DNA from: an uncultured Succinivibrio sp.
Lineage (GTDB): Bacteria; Pseudomonadota; Gammaproteobacteria; Enterobacterales; Succinivibrionaceae
DNA length: 64,000 nucleotides
Reading direction: 5' to 3'
Assembly (NCBI GenBank): GCA_900770725.1
Contig: CAAGLL010000027.1
Coordinates: 18,439-82,438, forward strand
Shown: one piece after another, positions 20,264 through 30,100 of the stretch
Layout of the letters: each line of letters begins with the position of its first letter
Position numbering within the stretch: the first letter of the stretch is position 1
The notes under the pieces: generated by a model
Databases searched by the model: none
What the model was told of the DNA's origin: nothing
The model's input: the letters and a program-made list of their open reading frames with translations, nothing else
Position numbers and translations under genes: made by a program

Positions 20264-21171
20264 TGCTTCTCGAAGTCGGTGTAGCCTAAGCTCTTCAAGG
20301 CGCGCTCGTCGTCGGCCCAGCCGGCCTTGACCTTGACGAAGAGCTTTAAAAACACCTTCTGGCCAAAGAGCTTTTCCATGTCGAGCCTGGCCTCGGTGCC
20401 GATCTTCTTGATGCGGGATCCGCCGGCACCGATGACCATCTTCTTCTGGCCCTGGCGCTCGACGAGGATCGTCGCGCTGATGCGGATCAGATCCTCATCC
20501 TCCTCGAAGGAGTCGATCTCGACCGTCGAGGAGTACGGCAGCTCGTCGCCCATCTGGCGCATCAGCTTCTCGCGCACGATCTCGGCTGCGAGGAAGCGCG
20601 ATGAGCGATCGGTGACGGAGTCGTCGGAGTACATGTGCTCGCCCTCGGGCAGGCACTCGAACACGACCTTGCGCAGCTCGTCGAGGTTCACCGCCTTGAG
20701 CGCCGACACCGGCACCACGGCCTTGAAGTCCATCTTCTCGGACAGGCGCTGCATCACCGGCAAAAGCTCGGCGCGATCCTTGTGGAGCATGTCGAGCTTG
20801 TTGATGCAAAGCACCGCCGGCACGCCGGAGGCGGCGGCCTGGCGCACGCGCGCGAAGGCCATCTCGTCGTCGTCGTTCCAGGTGAAGGGATCGACCACGA
20901 AGATCACGGCGTCCACCCCCGAAAGCGCGCTCTGGGCGGCGCGGTTCATCAGGTGGTTGATGGCGCGGGGCTCCTTGCGGTGCAAGCCCGGGGTGTCGAC
21001 GTAGGCGGCCTGGTAGTCGCCCTGGGTGTCCACGCCCAGGATGCGATTGCGCGTGGTCTGCGGCTTCCTCGAGGTGATGCTGACCTTCTGGCCGATGAGG
21101 TGGTTCATCAGGGTCGACTTGCCCACGTTGGGCCTGCCGATGATCGCCACGAAGCCGAAATGCGTTGGCAT
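20260..21171 (-). CDS. era: GTPase Era
   Basis: Essential GTPase that binds the 3' end of 16S rRNA during 30S assembly. G1 is AIIGRPNVGKST, G3 is YVDTPGLHRKEP, and G4 is LCINKLDM. The C-terminal KH domain contains the GXXG-like VIGAGGSRIKKIG. The 303 residues match E. coli. It sits between rnc and recO, the standard order. Confidence 0.96.
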   Translation of the reverse strand: MPTHFGFVAIIGRPNVGKSTLMNHLIGQKVSITSRKPQTTRNRILGVDTQGDYQAAYVDTPGLHRKEPRAINHLMNRAAQSALSGVDAVIFVVDPFTWNDDDEMAFARVRQAAASGVPAVLCINKLDMLHKDRAELLPVMQRLSEKMDFKAVVPVSALKAVNLDELRKVVFECLPEGEHMYSDDSVTDRSSRFLAAEIVREKLMRQMGDELPYSSTVEIDSFEEDEDLIRISATILVERQGQKKMVIGAGGSRIKKIGTEARLDMEKLFGQKVFLKLFVKVKAGWADDERALKSLGYTDFEKQ

Positions 21172-21184
21172 GCTAATAGCCCCT

Positions 21185-21907
21185 TCAGCGCTTGAGCTGC
21201 TTTAAAGGATGTTCCTGCAGGTAGGCGAGGGCCTTGCCCGCCGCCTCCTGCTCGGCGCGGCGCTTTGAAGTGCCGCTGCCCTTGAACTCCGGGATCCCCT
21301 CGATCCTCACGGAGACGTCGAAGCTCTGGTTGTCGTCGGTGCCGTGGATGGCGTCGAGATGGTATGACGGGAGCGGGCGGTGCAGCGACTGCATCTTCTC
21401 CTGCAGCGCCGACTTGTGATCCTTCTGCCCCTCGCCAGGCTGGATCGTGGCCAGGCGGGTCTTGAACCATGAGAGCACCACCGAGCGCACGCGCGGGTAG
21501 TCGTCGCCCGAGTCGATGAACATCGCCCCGATGATCGACTCCACGGCATCGGCGATGAGCGACTGGCGGCGCATGCCGCCGGTCTTGAGCTCGCCCGGGC
21601 CGAGCCTCAGGCAGTCGCCGATGCCGTACTCGCGGGCGATCTCGGCGAGCATGATCTCGCACACCAGCGTCGAGCGCATGCGCGTGAGATCGCCCTCAGG
21701 CGACTTGGGGAAGAGCTCGTAGAGCTTGCGGGCGATGATCATGCCCAGGATCGAGTCGCCCAGGTACTCGAGCCTCTCGTTGTGCACCGGGCCGAAGCTG
21801 CGGTGCGTGAGGGCCTGCTCGAGGAGCCTGATGTCCTGGAAGGCGTAGCCAAGCCTCAGCTCGAGGTTTTGCAGCGCGAAGATGTTTATCTGGCTGCGGT
21901 CGTCCAT
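21185..21907 (-). CDS. rnc: ribonuclease III
   Basis: Cuts double-stranded RNA, including rRNA precursors. The catalytic domain has the signature ERLEYLGDSILGMIIARKL and the second acidic site DAVESIIGAMFIDSG. A double-stranded-RNA-binding domain follows, ending GTSKRRAEQEAAGKALAYLQ. At 240 residues it is slightly longer than E. coli. The ATG at 21907 overlaps the lepB stop by one base, giving tight coupling. Confidence 0.95.
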   Translation of the reverse strand: MDDRSQINIFALQNLELRLGYAFQDIRLLEQALTHRSFGPVHNERLEYLGDSILGMIIARKLYELFPKSPEGDLTRMRSTLVCEIMLAEIAREYGIGDCLRLGPGELKTGGMRRQSLIADAVESIIGAMFIDSGDDYPRVRSVVLSWFKTRLATIQPGEGQKDHKSALQEKMQSLHRPLPSYHLDAIHGTDDNQSFDVSVRIEGIPEFKGSGTSKRRAEQEAAGKALAYLQEHPLKQLKR

Positions 21908-22821
21908 CAGTGGAGCCCTCCTATCCTGCCGAAGTTGAACGATGAGGGGATCCACGAAGGAAGCATGCTGTCGGATCCGCGGTCAAAGCCCAGCGACATC
22001 CAGACGCAGACGGTCCTGCCCACGAGGTTCTCGTAGGGGACGAAGCCCCAGAAGCGCGAGTCCTTGCTGTTGTCGCGGTTGTCGCCCATGACGAAGACGC
22101 TGTCCTCAGGCACCTTCCAGGCCCCCTGCGGCAGGCTGCCCTGCGTGTAGAAGTAGTTCTCGAAGGTCCCGGAGTTGGGGTTCACCTGGATGCGGTGCTT
22201 CGCCCCCAGCAGATCCTCCTCGTAGACGTCGAAGGTCTCGCGGGCAAAGCCCGACCCCTCGGTCATCTGGCCCAGGCTCTTGCGCTCTACGGGCTTGGCG
22301 TCGGGAGTCAGCTTGGTGCCCTTGGGGAATATGAAGAGCTCCTTGCCGCGGTAGATGATGACGTCGCCAGGCAGCCCGACCACGCGCTTTATGTAGTCGA
22401 CGCTCGGATCCTCAGGGTACTTGAAGACCACGACGTCCCCGCGCGCAGGCTCGCCCACCTTGATCATCACTGAATTGGTGAAGGGGTTGCGGATCCCGTA
22501 GTCCCACTTGTTCACGGCGATGAAGTCGCCGCTCTGGAGCGTCGGCAGCATCGACCCGGAGGGGATGCGGTAGGGCTCGAAGAGGAAGGCCCTGAACAGG
22601 AACACGAAGAGGATTATGAAGAAGAGCGATCCGCTCTGCCCGATGATCCCGCCGGGCTCCATGATCGCGGCGATCTCCTTGCGCTTGGCGCCGGGGTTCT
22701 TCTGCTTGAACTCCTCGGCGCGTTTCTTGCGCTGGGGGCGGCGCTTGATGCGGTCGTAGAGCCAGCAGGCGCCGGTAAGCACGCTGAGCGCCGCCAGTAT
22801 CACTGAGAAAATGTTCATCAC
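21907..22821 (-). CDS. lepB: signal peptidase I
   Basis: Inner-membrane protease that removes signal peptides from exported proteins. The N-terminus has a membrane segment, a cytoplasmic basic stretch and a second membrane segment (LFFIILFVFLFRAFLFEPY). The catalytic Ser is in RIPSGSMLPTLQSGDFI and the catalytic Lys in YIKRVVGLPGD. The C-terminal box is FVMGDNRDNSKDSRFWGF. The length of 304 residues is normal. The start overlaps the lepA stop by four bases. Confidence 0.96.
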   Translation of the reverse strand: MMNIFSVILAALSVLTGACWLYDRIKRRPQRKKRAEEFKQKNPGAKRKEIAAIMEPGGIIGQSGSLFFIILFVFLFRAFLFEPYRIPSGSMLPTLQSGDFIAVNKWDYGIRNPFTNSVMIKVGEPARGDVVVFKYPEDPSVDYIKRVVGLPGDVIIYRGKELFIFPKGTKLTPDAKPVERKSLGQMTEGSGFARETFDVYEEDLLGAKHRIQVNPNSGTFENYFYTQGSLPQGAWKVPEDSVFVMGDNRDNSKDSRFWGFVPYENLVGRTVCVWMSLGFDRGSDSMLPSWIPSSFNFGRIGGLH

Positions 22822-24629
22822 TTGTCCTTGCCAACCTTCAATATGGCAAGGAACGCCTCCTGGGGCACGTCCACCTTGCCAAGCTTCTTCATCCTCTTCT
22901 TGCCGGCCTTCTGCTTTTCAAGCAGCTTGCGCTTGCGGGTAATGTCGCCGCCGTAGCACTTGGCCAGCACGTCCTTGCGCATCTGCTTTACAGTGACGCG
23001 CGCTATGACCTGGGCGCCGATCGCCGCCTGGATGGGGATGTCGAACATCTGGCGGGGGATCACCTCCTTCATGCGGGCGATGATCTCGCGGCCGCGGGCG
23101 GCGGCCACCGAGCGGTGCAGGATCACCGCCAGCGCGTCCACGCGCTCGCCGGCGATGAGTATGTCCATCCTCACGAGATCCTCGCGCCTGAAGCACTTGA
23201 AGCTGTAGTCGAGCGAGGCGTAGCCGCGCGAGACCGACTTTAAGCGGTCGAAGAAGTCGAGCACGACCTCGCTCATCGGGATCTCGTAGGTGAGCGCAAC
23301 CTGGGTGCCGTGGTAGACCATCGAAGTCTGGATCCCGCGCTTCTCAAGGCACAGCTGCATGATCGGCCCCACGTAGTCCGACGGGGTGAGCATGCGGCAC
23401 TCGGCGATGGGCTCGCGGATCTCGGCGATGTTGCTCACTGGAGGCAGCGCCGCCGGCGAGTCGATGTGCACGATGTCGCCGTTGGTCTCGACCACCTCGT
23501 AGATCACGGTGGGCGCCGTGGTGATGAGGTCGAGGTTGTACTCGCGCTCGAGCCTCTCCTGGATGATCTCCATGTGGAGCATCCCGAGGAAGCCGCAGCG
23601 GAAGCCGAAGCCCAGGGCCTTTGAGTTCTCAGGCTCGAAGAAGAGCGAGGCGTCGTTGAGCGAGAGCTTCTCCAAGGCGTCGCGGAAGGCGTTGTAGTCG
23701 TCGGTGTTGACCGGGAACATGCCTGCGTAGACCTGGGGCTTGCTCTTTTTGAACCCGGGCAGCGGCTCCTTGCAGGGATTCTTCTCGTGGGTGATGGTGT
23801 CGCCGACCGGGGCGCCGTGGATGGTCTTGATGTCGCAGGCCACCCAGCCGACCTCGCCGCAGTTTAGGACATCGACGTCCACGCGCTTGGGCGTGGAGAT
23901 GCCCAGTCGCTCGACCTGCCAGGTGTTGCCGCGGCTCATCACGCGGATCTTGTCGCCGCGGCGCAGCGTGCCGTTCTTGACGCGCACCAGCGCCACGACG
24001 CCTAGGTAGTCGTCGAAGTAGGAGTCGATGATCAGCGCCTGCAGCGGCGCGTCGGGCGATCCGCCGGGGGCTGGGATCGAGTGGACGATGCGCTCGAGCA
24101 CGTCGCCCACGCCCACGCCGGTCTTGGCGCTGCAGCGGCAGGCGTCGTGCGCCTCGATGCCGATGAGGTCCTCTATCTCGTCTGCGACCTTGTCAGGGTC
24201 TGCAGACGGGAGGTCTATCTTGTTGAGCACCGGGATGACCTCCAAGTTGAGGTCGACGGCCTGGTAGCAGTTGGCAAGCGTCTGGGCCTCGACGCCCTGG
24301 GTGGCGTCGACGACCAGAAGCGCGCCCTCGCAGGCGAAGAGCGAGCGCGACACCTCGTAGGAGAAGTCAACGTGGCCCGGGGTGTCGATGAAGTTGAGCT
24401 CGTAGGTCTTGCCGTCCTTCGCCTTGTACTTGAGCGTCACGGCCTGGGCCTTGATGGTGATCCCGCGCTCGCGCTCGATGTCCATGTTGTCGAGCACCTG
24501 GGCGGTCATCTCGCGCTCGGAAAGGCCGCCGCACATCTGGATGAAGCGGTCTGACAGCGTCGATTTGCCGTGGTCGATGTGGGCGATGACTGAGAAGTTC
24601 CTAACCAGACTGCGGTCGTAATCTGCCAT
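22818..24629 (-). CDS. lepA: elongation factor 4 (LepA)
   Basis: Translational GTPase linked to ribosome back-translocation and 30S maturation. G1 is VIAHIDHGKSTLSDR, G3 is FIDTPGHVDFSYEVSRSL, and G4 is VLNKIDLPSADP. The LepA-specific C-terminal domain ends with YGGDITRKRKLLEKQKAGKK and MKKLGKVDVPQEAFLAIL. The length of 603 residues is normal. It is the first gene of lepA-lepB-rnc-era-recO-rlmD, 100 bases after rseB. Confidence 0.97.
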   Translation of the reverse strand: MADYDRSLVRNFSVIAHIDHGKSTLSDRFIQMCGGLSEREMTAQVLDNMDIERERGITIKAQAVTLKYKAKDGKTYELNFIDTPGHVDFSYEVSRSLFACEGALLVVDATQGVEAQTLANCYQAVDLNLEVIPVLNKIDLPSADPDKVADEIEDLIGIEAHDACRCSAKTGVGVGDVLERIVHSIPAPGGSPDAPLQALIIDSYFDDYLGVVALVRVKNGTLRRGDKIRVMSRGNTWQVERLGISTPKRVDVDVLNCGEVGWVACDIKTIHGAPVGDTITHEKNPCKEPLPGFKKSKPQVYAGMFPVNTDDYNAFRDALEKLSLNDASLFFEPENSKALGFGFRCGFLGMLHMEIIQERLEREYNLDLITTAPTVIYEVVETNGDIVHIDSPAALPPVSNIAEIREPIAECRMLTPSDYVGPIMQLCLEKRGIQTSMVYHGTQVALTYEIPMSEVVLDFFDRLKSVSRGYASLDYSFKCFRREDLVRMDILIAGERVDALAVILHRSVAAARGREIIARMKEVIPRQMFDIPIQAAIGAQVIARVTVKQMRKDVLAKCYGGDITRKRKLLEKQKAGKKRMKKLGKVDVPQEAFLAILKVGKDK

Positions 24630-24729
24630 ATGAAATCTTGCCTGAAAAAGGTGGGGATCCGGGGGCCGCAGCGCCTTGCGCGCCGCGGGACAGAGGGGAT
24701 TTTAGCACAGCGCACCGCCGCGCCAGGGG

Positions 24730-25707
24730 CTACCTGCCAGGCGCGCCCTCGCCGGCGCTGCCCTGCTGGGACTGGCCCATGGCCACGCCCGAGAGCACTT
24801 GCCTGGCAAGCTCCATCGGGATCTCGCCGGTTACCGCGTACTCGCGGTTGGCGTCCTGCGTGCGGTAGACGCTGATGGTGCCGGCGCTGGCCTCCTGGAG
24901 GTAGAGCGAGGAGCGGGAGTTGATGTAGACACGGAAGGAGAAGAGCCCGTCGGAGAACTGCTGGTAGGGGCTGACGTTGCCGTCGTCCATCTGCACCGAG
25001 CCCTCGGAGACCATCTTGAAGTAGCGGGGGATCTTGATGAAGCCCCAGGGCTCGAGGTTCTCCTGCGCCTCCGGGCGCGAGAGCGCGAAGTGGTCGAACT
25101 CCGCATCCGAGAGCACCTGGTCGGACGAGGAGTCCTCGGACACGTCGGCTGCCGAGATCTTGAGCGCGACCGCCCCTGAAGGCGCGGTCACGTTCACCTC
25201 GACCGGGATCCCCTGCCCGTCGTCGAGCGCGACGGCAAATCCGTAGCGCTGGTCGGAGGTGGGGATGAGCCTGATGAGCGAGACGCGGCGGCCGTTGAGC
25301 CTGGTGCGGCCTGAGAACACGCACTGGTAGCCCTGGAGCTTGGTCTTGGGCGACATCAGGCGGTCGAAGACCTGCGAGGGGTGCCAGGTCAGGGGCAGCC
25401 GCGCGCCCTTGTCCTCGTTGAAGTCAAAGCCCGAGAGGTCGCGCAGCGCATAGCCTGCGACCGCGCCGTTGAGCGAGCGCCAGAGCACGTACTCGTGGCC
25501 GCCCTTGCTCATGTGGCGGTAGGAGAAGGGGAACATGCCGCGCTGGTCCCCCGCCCCGGCGGTGAACTTCACGTTCGAGGCGGCGAAATCCTGACGGGAC
25601 TTGAGGAAGCCGTCCATGCAGCCGTCGTCGGCCGCGTAGGCGCCTTGCAGGCAAAACAAAACCGCGAACAGCAGGAGGCTGAAGGCGGTTTTAACAAGTT
25701 CGGGCAT
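24730..25707 (-). CDS. rseB: sigma-E regulator RseB (MucB)
   Basis: Periplasmic protein that binds RseA and protects it from proteolysis; it also senses envelope lipid or LPS. The 325 residues begin with a signal peptide (LVKTAFSLLLFAVLFCLQGA, then YAADDG). The MucB/RseB fold shows in FKYSYRH-like FPFSYRHMSKGGHEYVLWRS and in PRYFKMVSEG. The ATG at 25707 gives the signal peptide. It follows rpoE and rseA on the same strand. No rseC is present; lepA comes next. Confidence 0.85.
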   Translation of the reverse strand: MPELVKTAFSLLLFAVLFCLQGAYAADDGCMDGFLKSRQDFAASNVKFTAGAGDQRGMFPFSYRHMSKGGHEYVLWRSLNGAVAGYALRDLSGFDFNEDKGARLPLTWHPSQVFDRLMSPKTKLQGYQCVFSGRTRLNGRRVSLIRLIPTSDQRYGFAVALDDGQGIPVEVNVTAPSGAVALKISAADVSEDSSSDQVLSDAEFDHFALSRPEAQENLEPWGFIKIPRYFKMVSEGSVQMDDGNVSPYQQFSDGLFSFRVYINSRSSLYLQEASAGTISVYRTQDANREYAVTGEIPMELARQVLSGVAMGQSQQGSAGEGAPGR

Positions 25708-25729
25708 TGTTATGGAAAAATCTTTTGTC

Positions 25730-26323
25730 TCAGTTGGAGGCCGTGTCCAGCACGTAGCCGCGGAGGTAGTTGTTGATCCTCGACTCTTCCTGCTGGCGCT
25801 TTTCGGCAAGGTCGCGCTGCTCCCTCGGAGTGAGCTGGACGCCCTGCTGGAGCTGCGGCTGGGCGTCGAGCGTGATCGCCTCGCCGCCGCGGTTCTGGTA
25901 GCTGGCGAGGTTCACCCCGCCGATGGTGCCCATGGTGCCGACGGCCTGGGTGCCGGCGGCGTTGTCGTCGGCGTTCCAGGCCTGGTAGCCGAAGATGGTG
26001 ACCATGCAGATGGAGGCTGCGGCGGCGACCTGGCCGAAGATGAAGCCAAGCTTCCTGAGGCTCAGGACGCGGACCTTCTTCTCAGGCTCGGCAACCGGCT
26101 GCTCGGCCTGGGCGCCGGACTCGATCTTCGACATCACCGCGTCGGCAAAGCCCAGGTCGGCGTGATCGGCAAGCTCGCCGCGGAGCGCTGCGCCCATCGC
26201 GGCCCAGTTCTCCAGATGCCTGCGGTCCTCTTCCGACACCTCATGAAGCTTGTCGAGATCCTCGCCGTCAAAGTTGGCTGAAAGGATTTCCTCGTCGTTC
26301 ACTGCGGTGATCTTGTCGTGCAT
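25730..26323 (-). CDS. rseA: anti-sigma-E factor RseA (MucA)
   Basis: Membrane-spanning anti-sigma factor holding sigma-E inactive until cut under envelope stress. The cytoplasmic part has the RseA-type LSANFDGEDLDKLHEVSEED and RRHLENWAAMGAALRGE. One membrane helix lies near residues 93-115 (LGFIFGQVAAAASICMVTIF). The periplasmic part is Gln-rich and ends YLRGYVLDTASN. The 197 residues fit the family. It lies between rpoE and rseB. Confidence 0.88.
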   Translation of the reverse strand: MHDKITAVNDEEILSANFDGEDLDKLHEVSEEDRRHLENWAAMGAALRGELADHADLGFADAVMSKIESGAQAEQPVAEPEKKVRVLSLRKLGFIFGQVAAAASICMVTIFGYQAWNADDNAAGTQAVGTMGTIGGVNLASYQNRGGEAITLDAQPQLQQGVQLTPREQRDLAEKRQQEESRINNYLRGYVLDTASN

Positions 26324-26341
26324 ATGGTCTCCGATCTCTCT

Positions 26342-26935
26342 TTAACCTTTGCGGAACTGCTCCATCTTCGACTCGATGTACTGGCGGGCCCTGAAGATCC
26401 TGGATCTCACCGTCCCTATCGGGACGCCTGCCTTTTCAGATATCTCGTCGTAGGAGAGCCCCTCGAGCTCCCTGAGCATGAACGCCTCCCTCAGTTCCTT
26501 GGGGAGTTCGCCCACTGCCTTCAGGATAACCTTTTTCAGTTCCTCGGACTCGATGATCGAATCCGGCGTCTGCCTGTCAGTCAGGGCTTCGGGGGAGGAG
26601 GCGTTGAGCACCTCGTCGTCCACATCCACCTGGCTGCGCTGCCTTGAACTGCTGTCCAGGAAGTTCTTGGCGGCATTGGTGACTATCCTGTAAAGCCAGG
26701 TATAAAACGAGCTTTCGCCCCGGAAGTTCGGCAGCGCCTTGTAGGCCTTGATGAAGGCCTCCTGGGCTATGTCGCTCGCATCAGCGAAATCGCTCACGTA
26801 CTTCTGGGCGATCTTCACAACGCGGTGCTGGTATCTCACCACCAGCAAGTTGTACGCGCTGATGTTCCCAGCTTGCACTTGCCGCACCAGCTCTTCGTCG
26901 CTGCTGCTGCCGGCATCTGGGGCCTTGGGACTCAT
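26342..26935 (-). CDS. rpoE: RNA polymerase sigma-E factor
   Basis: ECF sigma factor for the envelope-stress response. Region 2 contains YVSDFADASDIAQEAFIKAY and RGESSFYTWLYRIVTNAAKN. Region 4 contains LREAFMLRELEGLSYDEISE and GVPIGTVRSRIFRARQ. The 197 residues match E. coli (191). The gene heads rpoE-rseA-rseB and has a sigma-E type promoter of its own 25 bases upstream of the ATG. Confidence 0.96.
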   Translation of the reverse strand: MSPKAPDAGSSSDEELVRQVQAGNISAYNLLVVRYQHRVVKIAQKYVSDFADASDIAQEAFIKAYKALPNFRGESSFYTWLYRIVTNAAKNFLDSSSRQRSQVDVDDEVLNASSPEALTDRQTPDSIIESEELKKVILKAVGELPKELREAFMLRELEGLSYDEISEKAGVPIGTVRSRIFRARQYIESKMEQFRKG

Positions 26936-26959
26936 AAGCTCTTGTACCTGCTTTAACCC

Positions 26960-26986
26960 TTTGACCGCGGGCTGCGCGGAAAGTTC
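26960..26986 (-). promoter_or_regulatory. sigma-E promoter of rpoE
   Basis: On the minus strand GAACTT (26986-26981) and TCAAA (26964-26960) are separated by exactly 16 bases. This fits the known sigma-E consensus GAACTT-N16-TCTGA with two changes in the -10. Transcription would begin about 15-20 bases before the rpoE ATG, implying autoregulation. Confidence 0.75.
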
Positions 26987-27152
26987 AAAGTTTTTTTAAA
27001 AGGAAGCTGCGGAGGCGCAGCCGCGCCCCGCGCGCGGGGCGGCGGGATCTGCAAATTATAGCATCAGGGCAGCAGGCCCCATTGCCGCCATATGGCCTTG
27101 CGCGGGACATATGGCGGAAGGCGCGCCAAGCTGCCGCGGCGGCGCTTTCCTA

Positions 27153-27158
27153 TATAAT
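27153..27158 (+). promoter_or_regulatory. likely -10 element for the MscK-like gene
   Basis: TATAAT within TATATAATGG, 41 bases before the chosen ATG. No clear -35 hexamer. An AGGA ribosome-binding motif lies 12 bases before the ATG. Confidence 0.45.
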
Positions 27159-27199
27159 GGCACCGTCTTTTTGATTCTTTGCGCAGGATCATCAATCCC

Positions 27200-30100
27200 A
27201 TGTTCAGAAAGCTCGTCATCTGCGCCGCCGCCCTGCTGGCCGCCGCGCTTCCCCTCCAGTCACAGGCAGCCAAGGCTCAGGCCCCGCAGCAGCCCCAGGC
27301 CGTGTCGGTTTCAACCGAAATCGGGGAAGTCCAGCTGCCCACCCTCCAGGAGCTCCAGGACGCCGGCGAGGCCTTGAAGAACGACTCGACCTTGAAGGAC
27401 GACGAGCGCAAGGACCGCATGGCCGAGCTTGCCAACGCGCAGGCGGGGCTGCAGACGCTGCAGAACGTCCAGGCCAGCATCAGCGCCCTGAAGAAGACCG
27501 TCTCCGGATCGTCCTCCCAGCTGCGCAAGCTCGCCTCGGACCTCTACAAGGCCGAGCGCCAGTACGGCGACGTGCCCTCGGTGCAGAAGTACACCTCCGA
27601 GAACATAGGCCAGCTCATCGACTCGCTGCGCAGCTCCTCGGCCGACGCCCAGCAGGAGCTCTCCTCGGCCACCGCCGAGTACAGCGATCTGCAGACCCTG
27701 CCCGAGCGCGCCCAGACCACCATCAGCAAGAACAACACCGACATCGCGCAGATAAACTCGTCGCTGCAGCAGGAGTCCGACCCGAAGAACCCCGGGGTGC
27801 GCAACCGCGTCCTGAACATGTACACGATGGGGCTGCAGAACCAGCTGCTCCAGGCCCAGCTTGAGAACCACACGCTGCTTTTGGATCTCGCGAACTACCG
27901 CGTGCGCATCGCGACCATCAAGAACAACTACTTCCAGAAGTACCTCGCCGCCGCGCAGACCCGCCAGAACGAGCTGCTCTCCGCAGCCGACGACACGGGC
28001 TACGACGAGGAGGGCCTGAACGAGGCTGCCAAGAAGCACCCGGCCCTGGCAAAGGAGCTCGACGCCAACCGCAAGCTCTTCTCCTACGTAGCCGGCGCCC
28101 GCCAGCAGGCCGCCGCGATCTCGAAGGAAGACCACGACGTGCAGGAGGCCCTCTCGACATTGAAGCAGATGAGCGCTTCAATCGACTCCGAGATAAGCGG
28201 CCTTGACAAGAGCCTGCTGCTCTCGCGCCTGCTCAACCGACAGCAGTCGCAGGTGCCCGACGTCAGGCTCAGCCACAAGCTCGACGAGCTGATCCCGGAT
28301 CTCACGCTGTGGCTCTACGACGTCCGCTCGCGCCGCGACGACATGTTCGACACCAACGACTTCGCCGACCGCGCGATCAAGAAGAACCCGGAGCTCAAGG
28401 ACTGCCGCGACGAGTACATCTCGGTGCTGGTCAAGCGCCGCGAGCTGCTCAACGACATCTACCAGGCGCTCTCCTCGCAGCTGACCACCGCCATCAACCT
28501 CAAGGTCAAGTACCAGGAGTTCACGACGCTGCGCGACTCCACCGCCTCCAAGGTCACCGAGAACCTCTTCTGGCTCAAGAGCAACCAGCCGCTGGGGCGC
28601 GAGTTCCTCTACACCTTCGTGCCAAGCCTGATCCACGAGTTCTCGCAGTTCACCTCGAAGCTTGCAAGCCCGCAGTACCGTTCCGACACCCTCAACACCT
28701 TCCTGGTGCTCGGCGTGCCCGCCGCGGCGCTGGGGCTGCTGGCCTTCCTCGCAGGCCCCTATATCAGGCGCCTGAACAACCGCATCGCCGGCAAGCTCGA
28801 CCGCCGCGACGACGGGATCCTGGTGACCCCGGCGGCCATATTGCTGAACATCTTCATGGTCATCCCCAAGACGGTGGTATGGGCATTCTTCGGCGGCGTG
28901 GTCATCTGCCTGTGCCTGAACACCTCCCAGGAGCAGACTGCGGTCATCGGGATGCTCCTGCTGCACATCATGGTCTTCGTGTTCTTCCTTGAGATCCTCA
29001 AGCCCAACTCGCTGGCCCAGCGCCACTTCTGCATCAACCCCGACGTGCTGCGCCACAACCGCAGGCTCTTGAACCGCGTGTGGTACGCCCTGATCCCGAT
29101 CCTGATCGTCGCCAACACTGCCGAGACCGACTCGGCGATGATCTACGACGACATCGCAGGCTTCCTCCTGACCATGATCTGCTCGGCCGCGCTGATGGCG
29201 ATCGCCTTCGGGTGGATCAAGGCCCAGCTGCGCAGCACCGACGACATGTCCTCGATCATCTGGCTCATCTCGCTGGCGCTCATGGTGATCCCCGCCGGGA
29301 TCATCATCGCGGTGGCCAACGGCTACTACTACACGACGGTCAAGCTCGTAAACCGCGTCGCCTACACCTGCTACGCGGTGCTCTTCTACTGGATCATCGC
29401 CAACACCGTGCGCCGCGCGATGTACGTGCTGCAGTCGCGCATCCGCCGCCGCTCCTTCGAGATGGCAGTCGAGGACGGCGAGGAAGCCGGCAAGCACAAG
29501 GATCCCGAGCGCGAGTCCAACCTCGCCTACTTCAAGGAGACGCTGGGACTTGAGAACCTCAGCGCCAAGGCCTACAAGATGGCAAACGGCTTCCTCATCA
29601 TCGTGACGCTGGCTGTGATGTACAGCCAGTGGAGCGACCTTGCAGGCGCCCTGAGCTACTTGAAGAACGTGAGACTCTGGTCTGACGTCCAGATCATCGG
29701 CGGCAAGGAGACGGTGGTCAGCGCGCTGACGCTCGCCGACGTGCTGCTCGCGGCGCTGATCATCGTCGTGATGGTGCTGCTAAACCGCAACCTGCCGGTG
29801 CTCCTGGAGAGGATCTTCCTGTGGAGGGCCAAGGGGGCGCAGCTACGCAGCACGAGCTACACCGTGAAGATCATCACCTCGTACGCGATCCTGACGGTGG
29901 GCCTCATCTCGGCTGCCGGGGCGCTGGGGATCAAGTGGGAGAACCTGCAGTGGCTGGTCGCCGCCCTCTCCGTAGGCTTGGGCTTCGGCTTGCAGGAGAT
30001 CTTCGCAAACTTCGTCTCCGGCCTCATCATCCTCTTCGAGCGCCAGCTGCGCGTGGGCGACATCATCACCCTGGGCTCCCTCTCTGGCAAGGTCAGCAAG

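Noticed and set aside
27179..27199. Upstream TTG start for mscK
   Set aside because: It would add residues before an already good signal peptide, and the AGGA motif is better placed for the ATG at 27200.
28178..29497. Open frame of about 440 codons on the minus strand
   Set aside because: Shadow of the mscK coding region; composition rich in His, Asp and Val with no domain.
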